NCBI GenBank assembly: GCA_003225595.1
Contig: QIAR01000394.1
Location: forward strand, 1 to 11,128
Direction: 5' to 3'
From: Acidobacteriota bacterium
GTDB taxonomy: Bacteria; Acidobacteriota; Terriglobia; Terriglobales; Acidobacteriaceae
Length of the DNA: 11,128 bases
Under the pieces are notes generated by a model. It searched no databases. It was given only the letters and a program-made list of their open reading frames with translations, and was not told the origin of the DNA. Shown here in pieces: positions 7,672 to 11,128 of the stretch. Every line of letters begins with the position of its first letter. The first letter of the stretch is position 1. The position numbers were made by a program, and so were the translations under genes.

Positions 7672-7724
7672 GGAGTGGAGTGCTCCTTACACCAGAGAAT
7701 CTGTAGCGACGATTCAAGGTTTTT

Positions 7725-7745
7725 TTGAGGCGCCAGAAGCCTCAA
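7725..7745. repeat. Perfect 7-bp inverted repeat in the CBS-gene leader
   Basis: ttgaggc (7725-7731) and gcctcaa (7739-7745) form a stem around a 7-nt loop, about 55 bases upstream of the CBS-protein start. The stem is flanked on the gene-distal strand by six Ts (7721-7726), which become As in the CBS-gene transcript, so it is not an intrinsic terminator in either direction. It could be a leader hairpin or a protein site. The rest of the 7672-7930 gap shows no convincing promoter or RNA gene. Confidence 0.35.
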
Positions 7746-7930
7746 TTACCTGGCAAATTGCACTACTTTAGCACAACTGGGGATTGTCCAGGGGCCTGGG
7801 GGCATGACAGAAGCCGCGCGGGCAAAAGCAAAGCGGCCACCATCGGCTTCCGCCTATTGGCGGCGCGGGCCCCAGTTCGGTCCCACGGCCGAGGCTATGT
7901 TTACGGTTGCTTTATTGACAATTGCTTCGC

Positions 7931-8368
7931 CTATTGCAGATGGTTCAACTTTGACGGAGTGCTTTCCGCAGTCTTGCTGTCTTCGCGAGGTGTCATCGAA
8001 ATTACGAAATATTCACGCTCCTTGTCATCCAGGTCCTCGACTCGCAGTGACATCTTGTCTTTCACCATGCGGAACTGTGCTTTCTCCCCGACCGGCAACA
8101 AGACCGGGTGCTTGTCATCTTTAGGACGGATGCGATATACCACGCGATCCGATTGCAGCACGTACTCTTGGCAAAGCAAGGCCTTGGTCTTTTTGTGTTC
8201 CGAATCCGTGCCCAGGATCTGTCCCGTCAGGCCCTTGCCGCCGTTTTCGTCGTACCCGCACTCCACCGATTCCATTTGCAGCAGTTCGCCGGTTTGATAA
8301 TGCTTTGGCTCTCTTGCGTGAGCGAGGGAGACGAGCAGAACCCCAGTCAATACCAGCTTAGAACACAT
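7931..8368 (-). CDS. Small secreted protein of unknown function
   Basis: A 145-residue product with a clear Sec signal peptide: K4, a hydrophobic core LVLTGVLLVSL (5-15) and a signal peptidase I site after AHA (16-18). The mature protein starts near REPKHYQTGELLQMESVECG and has two cysteines, C37 and C66, that could form a disulfide in the periplasm. The middle is probably beta-stranded (YVLQSDRVVYRIRP, 69-82) and the tail (126-145) is polar and probably disordered. The style, with YQTGELLQM after the signal peptide, recalls small exported proteins common in Acidobacteria, but I cannot name a family. The start at 8368 is well supported by GGAGG 7 nt upstream. It stands alone: 237 nt from aroA upstream and 259 nt from the CBS gene downstream. 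Confidence 0.85.
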   Translation of the reverse strand: MCSKLVLTGVLLVSLAHAREPKHYQTGELLQMESVECGYDENGGKGLTGQILGTDSEHKKTKALLCQEYVLQSDRVVYRIRPKDDKHPVLLPVGEKAQFRMVKDKMSLRVEDLDDKEREYFVISMTPREDSKTAESTPSKLNHLQ

Positions 8369-8375
8369 GGATTTC

Positions 8376-8380
8376 CCTCC
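8376..8380 (-). promoter_or_regulatory. Ribosome binding site of the 145-aa secreted protein
   Basis: GGAGG (complement of 8376-8380) lies 7 nt before the ATG at 8368, an optimal arrangement that fixes the start and thereby the signal peptide. In the rest of the 8369-8605 gap I see only small hairpins (cacgat/atcgtg at 8433-8450; acagg/cctgt at 8470-8483) and no convincing promoter. Confidence 0.8.
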
Positions 8381-8605
8381 ATACGCAATCCGGTGAGCGG
8401 AAACGAGCCGCCAGATTGCGCCATCCTCAACACACGATTCTTCTATCGTGGTAGGTGCTTCGGAAGGTCACAGGAGTGCCTGTACCGGGGTAACGCTGGT
8501 TTTGGCCGGAGCAGGTGGGTCAGTTCTGCATCAGAGCTCTTGATAACAATCGGCTCTAGGGACTGCGGACAAACTAAATGTGTCTCTTGAAGTCACAAGG
8601 GCTCC

Positions 8606-9895
8606 TCAGTGCTGCAGCAAATTCTCCAGCCTGCTGAAAAATCCGGGATACGAGATATCGGCGACATCGGCGCGAAGAATCTTCGTTTGTCCTTTCGCAC
8701 GCAGTGCCGCCACCGCGAATGCCATCGCGATCCGGTGATCCTTGAAAGAATCAATTTCCGCACCGTGCAGTGTTTGCCCTCCCGGAATTTTGAGCCCGTC
8801 TTCACGCTCTTCGACCTGCGCTCCCATAGCTCGAAGATTTGTCGCCACAGCCGAAATCCGGTCCGACTCCTTCACTCGCAGTTCTTTCGCATCGCGAATC
8901 TCCACACCGTCTTCTGTAAATGGAGCAACAGCGGCAAGCACAGGAAGTTCATCGATGAGCGCGGCCGTATCGGCGCCGCCAATGGTTGCACCTTGGAGTC
9001 TGCCTCCTTCCACCTGCGCGGTGCCCACCAGTTCTCCGTGATGCTCTTCCAGTTGCGTGACCGTGATGCGCACTCCAATTTGAACCAGCAACTCCAGCAG
9101 GCGAGCCCGTGTGGGATTCATCAGCAAGCTGTCGACCACCAGTCGCGACCCCGGAAACAGGGCCGCTGCACAAAGAAAGAAAGCCGCACTGGAAAGATCG
9201 CCCGGTACGCGAGCTTCAATGCCACGCAGCTTATGTCCTCCGGCAATGCGTGTTTCGTTACCGCGCCTTGTCACTTCCGCGCCGAAGGCTTGCAGCGCCA
9301 GTTCGCCATGATCGCGCGTGCGAACCGGTTCTTCGACGCGAGTTTCGCCCTCGGCAAACAGCAGCGCCGATTTGACCTGCGCACTCGCCACCGGCAAACG
9401 ATAGTCAATTGCCTTCAGATTTCGACCTGTAATGCGCACTGGCGGGCGATCACCATTGCCAGCATTGATCTTGGCGCCCATCATCGTCAACGGCTTGATG
9501 ACCCGCGCCATCGGCCGGCGGGAGAGCGACTCGTCTCCCACCAGCTCACTCGTGAACTGCTGGCCAGCCACGATGCCGCTGAGCATGCGCATGGTTGAGC
9601 CGGAGTTGCCACAATCGAGCGGCAGGCTTGGCGCTTGTAATGCCCGCCCGCGGCCTGTGATCTCAATTACATTCTCCTGGGCATCTTTTTGTTCCCACTC
9701 ACAGCCGAGCGCTCGCAGGCAATTTAGGGTGCTAGTGCAATCCATACCGGTGGAGAAGTTCTCAAGGCGCGTAGTGCCCTCGGCGATAGCTGCGAGCATG
9801 GCGTAGCGGTGCGAAATCGACTTGTCCCCCGGCAAGCGGATGCTTCCCGAAATATTTTTGGCCGGAGAGATAATCAGGCTGGAGCCGTGGTTCAT
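8606..9895 (-). CDS. aroA: 3-phosphoshikimate 1-carboxyvinyltransferase (EPSP synthase)
   Basis: Cytosolic shikimate-pathway enzyme joining shikimate 3-phosphate and phosphoenolpyruvate to give EPSP, a precursor of chorismate and the aromatic amino acids. The 429 residues match the family length. Visible motifs: LPGDKSISHR (21-30), GNSGSTMR (96-103), ESLSRRPM (122-129), SAQVKSALL (171-179), RDHGE (194-198), NPTR (260-263), IDELPVLA (314-321, catalytic Asp D315), RVKESDR (340-346) and DSFKDHRIAMAF (382-393). GDKS, SAQVK, RDHGE and NPTR together are the pattern described for class II EPSP synthases, and the sequence resembles the Bacillus type more than the E. coli type. The Gly equivalent to E. 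coli G96 is retained (NSG). An in-frame TAG immediately precedes the ATG at 9895, excluding an upstream start. No good ribosome site is visible. The neighbours are not shikimate genes. Confidence 0.97.
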   Translation of the reverse strand: MNHGSSLIISPAKNISGSIRLPGDKSISHRYAMLAAIAEGTTRLENFSTGMDCTSTLNCLRALGCEWEQKDAQENVIEITGRGRALQAPSLPLDCGNSGSTMRMLSGIVAGQQFTSELVGDESLSRRPMARVIKPLTMMGAKINAGNGDRPPVRITGRNLKAIDYRLPVASAQVKSALLFAEGETRVEEPVRTRDHGELALQAFGAEVTRRGNETRIAGGHKLRGIEARVPGDLSSAAFFLCAAALFPGSRLVVDSLLMNPTRARLLELLVQIGVRITVTQLEEHHGELVGTAQVEGGRLQGATIGGADTAALIDELPVLAAVAPFTEDGVEIRDAKELRVKESDRISAVATNLRAMGAQVEEREDGLKIPGGQTLHGAEIDSFKDHRIAMAFAVAALRAKGQTKILRADVADISYPGFFSRLENLLQH

Positions 9896-9966
9896 CTAAC
9901 GATCAATATAACGGATGCGGTTCAGCCGAAGGAAAGGAGATCGCCGGGTTTTGATTATTGCTTTCT

Positions 9967-9981
9967 GAGCCGCGTCGGCTC
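9967..9981. repeat. Perfect 6-bp inverted repeat upstream of aroA
   Basis: gagccg (9967-9972) and cggctc (9976-9981) pair around a 3-nt loop, about 72 bases upstream of the aroA start. No T-run follows on either strand, so it does not look like an intrinsic terminator. Function unknown; it could be chance in GC-rich sequence. Confidence 0.3.
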
Positions 9982-10051
9982 CCACCACGGATCGCTTCTT
10001 GATTCAGGTAGTTGGATCGGCAAGAATGACGTGGGCTGTCTGGGATTTTCT

Positions 10052-10079
10052 AATCTACAATCAACAATCGAAAATCTTA
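10052..10079. repeat. Degenerate heptanucleotide tandem array (AATCNNN, four units)
   Basis: Four 7-base units each starting with AATC lie in register at 10052, 10059, 10066 and 10073, for example AATCTAC and AATCAAC; on the other strand this reads as GATT-beginning units. The array sits in the 185-bp gap between aroA and the 136-aa gene, ending just before the stop codon of the latter (10081-10083). Short heptanucleotide arrays of this kind (STRR-type) are known in several phyla, for example cyanobacteria. No gene or terminator explains it. Confidence 0.6.
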
Positions 10080-10080
10080 C

Positions 10081-10491
10081 CTATCCTGTCAGCGTCTTCG
10101 CTTCGGCACTGGCTTCTTTCAGAATGTCCAAGGGAACTTCTTTCATGCTGACATTAAACTCAAACATGGGTATCTCCGTGCCGCGCCCCCAGCGATTGAC
10201 CTCCCAATGGGCGCGCACAAACTTCGTGTCCGGGTGTTGCGTCAGATCAAGCAAGAGCGGATGCTGCCCAGCATAAAACTTCTGGGGAAATGCTACTACT
10301 GGTTTCGGACTCCAAGCGGCGCCATCAGCCGAACCGAAAATACTCACGTCCAACGACTCCTGTTCAACGATGTTTGTGATGTGTAGCGTCAGGAGAAATA
10401 CGCGATTGGAAGCGCTGCTGACATCGACGGCCCGACCGTCGCCTTTGGCAGTCACAACCGTCCTTTCGGGAACCAGGAAGCTATCAATCAT
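10081..10491 (-). CDS. Conserved-looking small protein of unknown function
   Basis: The family is not recognised. With the start at the ATG at 10491 the product has 136 residues and no signal peptide or membrane segment. The sequence is strand-rich: RVFLLTLHITNIV (30-42), SLDVSIFGSADGAAW (46-60), PQKFYAGQHPLLLDL (69-83) and KFVRAHWEVNRWGRG (90-104), then FEFNVSMKEVP and a short helical tail. The layout suggests a compact beta-sandwich, perhaps a binding domain of the kind that recognises small ligands or carbohydrate; this is inference only. A longer reading from a TTG at 10584 adds 31 residues rich in Arg/Lys that translate a repeat-like sequence, so I reject it. The ribosome site before 10491 is weak. 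It lies 97 nt downstream of the hydrolase stop on the same strand. Confidence 0.75.
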   Translation of the reverse strand: MIDSFLVPERTVVTAKGDGRAVDVSSASNRVFLLTLHITNIVEQESLDVSIFGSADGAAWSPKPVVAFPQKFYAGQHPLLLDLTQHPDTKFVRAHWEVNRWGRGTEIPMFEFNVSMKEVPLDILKEASAEAKTLTG

Positions 10492-10518
10492 GGCGGGAAT
10501 TGTAACAAAATAGTCTGC

Positions 10519-10578
10519 AGAAAAATTGCGGCCCCGCTTTTCTCTGCGTCTTCCGTGGATTTTCTCCGCACCCGCAAC
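10519..10578. repeat. GC palindrome plus CTCTGCG-type phrase upstream of the 136-aa gene
   Basis: An imperfect palindrome centres on gcggccccgc (10528-10537) with A-rich and T-rich arms (10519-10543). It is followed by ctctgcgtcttccgtgga (10542-10559) and then tttctccgc. The latter resembles the degenerate 'ctctgcgtctctgcgg' phrase that I recall in intergenic DNA of many environmental bacteria; this identification rests on memory of the pattern. Read on the - strand, the palindrome is followed by AATTTTT, so it may also act as a weak terminator for the upstream hydrolase gene, although its stem is short. Confidence 0.35.
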
Positions 10579-10590
10579 GGTCAACCTTTC

Positions 10591-11127
10591 CTACCCTAAC
10601 TGCAACGAATCCAAAAATTGCCGCAGGAGCTTGCCCATTTCTTCGTGCCGCTCCCACACCGCGAAATGGCCGGCTCGCGGCACGACTCTCATCTGGCTGT
10701 CCGCTATATTTTGCCGCATCACCTCCGCATCAGCCACCGGCGAAAGCGTGTCTTCATCTCCAACAACGATCAGCGTGGGAACATTGATTGTCTTCAATGT
10801 TTCAACTGAATCCGACCGCTCCGCCATTCCCTTCTGCACCAGGCTAATATCCTCCGAGGACATTTTCATCATCATCTGTCGTGCCGAATCCACCAGATCC
10901 GGGCGAGTGTTAAGGGTAGTACGGCCGAACAGCTTCGGGATCATGCTCTCGATGAAGGACTCAGTCCCGCGCTCCACAACATCAGTGGCTGCCTTGAGTC
11001 TCCCGGCTCGTCCCTCGGGAGTGTCGGCCTGTGCTTTGGTGCTACAGAGGACCAGAGCGGCCACCCGGCCTCGATACCGGCGCCAGAATTCAAACAGTGC
11101 GTACCCGCCAATAGATACGCCAACCAA
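10591..11127 (-). CDS. Alpha/beta hydrolase, C-terminal part (N-terminus beyond window edge)
   Basis: The visible 178 residues are the C-terminal part of an alpha/beta-hydrolase fold enzyme; the frame runs off the right edge, and its first codon here is TTG within the protein, not a start. The nucleophile elbow GVSIGG (S5 in the visible part, G-x-S-x-G) is at the edge. VPTLIVVGDEDTLSP (116-130) supplies the catalytic acid, probably D126, and RAGHFAVWE (151-159) the catalytic H154, so the full triad is present. Between them lies a helical cap region (about 45-110). The family includes esterases, haloperoxidase-like enzymes, 3-oxoadipate enol-lactone hydrolases and others, and the substrate cannot be told from this fragment. 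The stop at 10591-10593 is followed by 97 nt before the next gene on the same strand. Confidence 0.92.
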   Translation of the reverse strand: MVGVSIGGYALFEFWRRYRGRVAALVLCSTKAQADTPEGRAGRLKAATDVVERGTESFIESMIPKLFGRTTLNTRPDLVDSARQMMMKMSSEDISLVQKGMAERSDSVETLKTINVPTLIVVGDEDTLSPVADAEVMRQNIADSQMRVVPRAGHFAVWERHEEMGKLLRQFLDSLQLG

Positions 11128-11128
11128 G

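Noticed and set aside
7916..7944. TTGACA at 7916 as a + strand promoter -35 box
   Set aside because: At 17 nt spacing there is no -10-like hexamer (gatggt), and no + strand gene follows.
7725..8297. Overlapping + strand open frames over 7725-8297, 7804-8124 and 8108-8590
   Set aside because: They run antisense to the secreted-protein gene at 7931-8368, which has a signal peptide and an ideal ribosome site; their translations show no domain-like features.
8609..9598. Long + strand open frame (329 codons)
   Set aside because: It lies entirely antisense to aroA, whose motifs are unmistakable; the translation is low-complexity Arg/His/Ser-rich, as expected for a shadow frame.
10492..10584. TTG start at 10584 for the 136-aa protein
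   Set aside because: The added 31 residues translate the palindrome/repeat region and look unlike the rest of the protein; an ATG at 10491 directly begins the patterned sequence.
1..11128. CRISPR array, tRNA/rRNA genes, mobile elements, defence or phage genes
   Set aside because: I saw no regularly spaced direct repeats of suitable length, no cloverleaf-like segments and no transposase, integrase, nuclease or phage-type proteins on either strand.

Overview
The window looks like a chromosomal piece of a moderately GC-rich Gram-negative bacterium. Gene style suggests Acidobacteriota (Terriglobia-like): a membrane HD-GYP/GAF/GGDEF protein, several small secreted or cytosolic proteins of unrecognised families, and a class II-type AroA. 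This placement comes from recognising gene style, not from phylogeny. There are no tRNA or rRNA genes, CRISPR arrays, transposases, phage genes or defence genes.

Left half (1-7215, all + strand): the window opens inside a membrane c-di-GMP enzyme carrying both an HD-GYP phosphodiesterase and a GGDEF cyclase domain. Sixteen bases after it comes a peptide-type (Dpp/Opp family) ABC importer: permease B, permease C, periplasmic binding protein and one ATPase, followed by a secreted protein of unknown function. The transporter genes are chained by 4-nt start/stop overlaps (TTGA at 3098, ATGA at 3901, ATGA at 5527), which points to a tightly coupled operon.

The main anomaly is in the binding-protein gene. 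A perfect 16-bp tandem duplication (5301-5332) shifts the frame and replaces the last 65 residues with a 9-residue tail. Removing one copy restores a 537-residue protein whose stop overlaps the ATPase start. A second, weaker hint of frame disruption lies at the end of the ATPase gene: an open frame ending at 6484 also makes an ATGA overlap with the next gene.

Right half (7261-11128, all - strand, convergent with the left half): read in the direction of transcription, these are the C-terminal part of an alpha/beta hydrolase cut by the window edge, a 136-aa conserved-looking protein, aroA (EPSP synthase, shikimate pathway), a 145-aa secreted protein and a two-CBS-domain protein. The intergenic gaps of 97 to 259 bases suggest separate transcription units rather than one tight operon. 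Two gaps hold degenerate repeats: a heptanucleotide array upstream of aroA, and a CTCTGCG-type phrase next to a GC palindrome upstream of the 136-aa gene. No gene-free stretch exceeds 300 bases.

Overall this is mostly ordinary core and accessory sequence. The points most worth checking are the duplication-broken binding protein, the possible ATPase tail frameshift, and the physical link between a two-headed c-di-GMP enzyme and a peptide importer.
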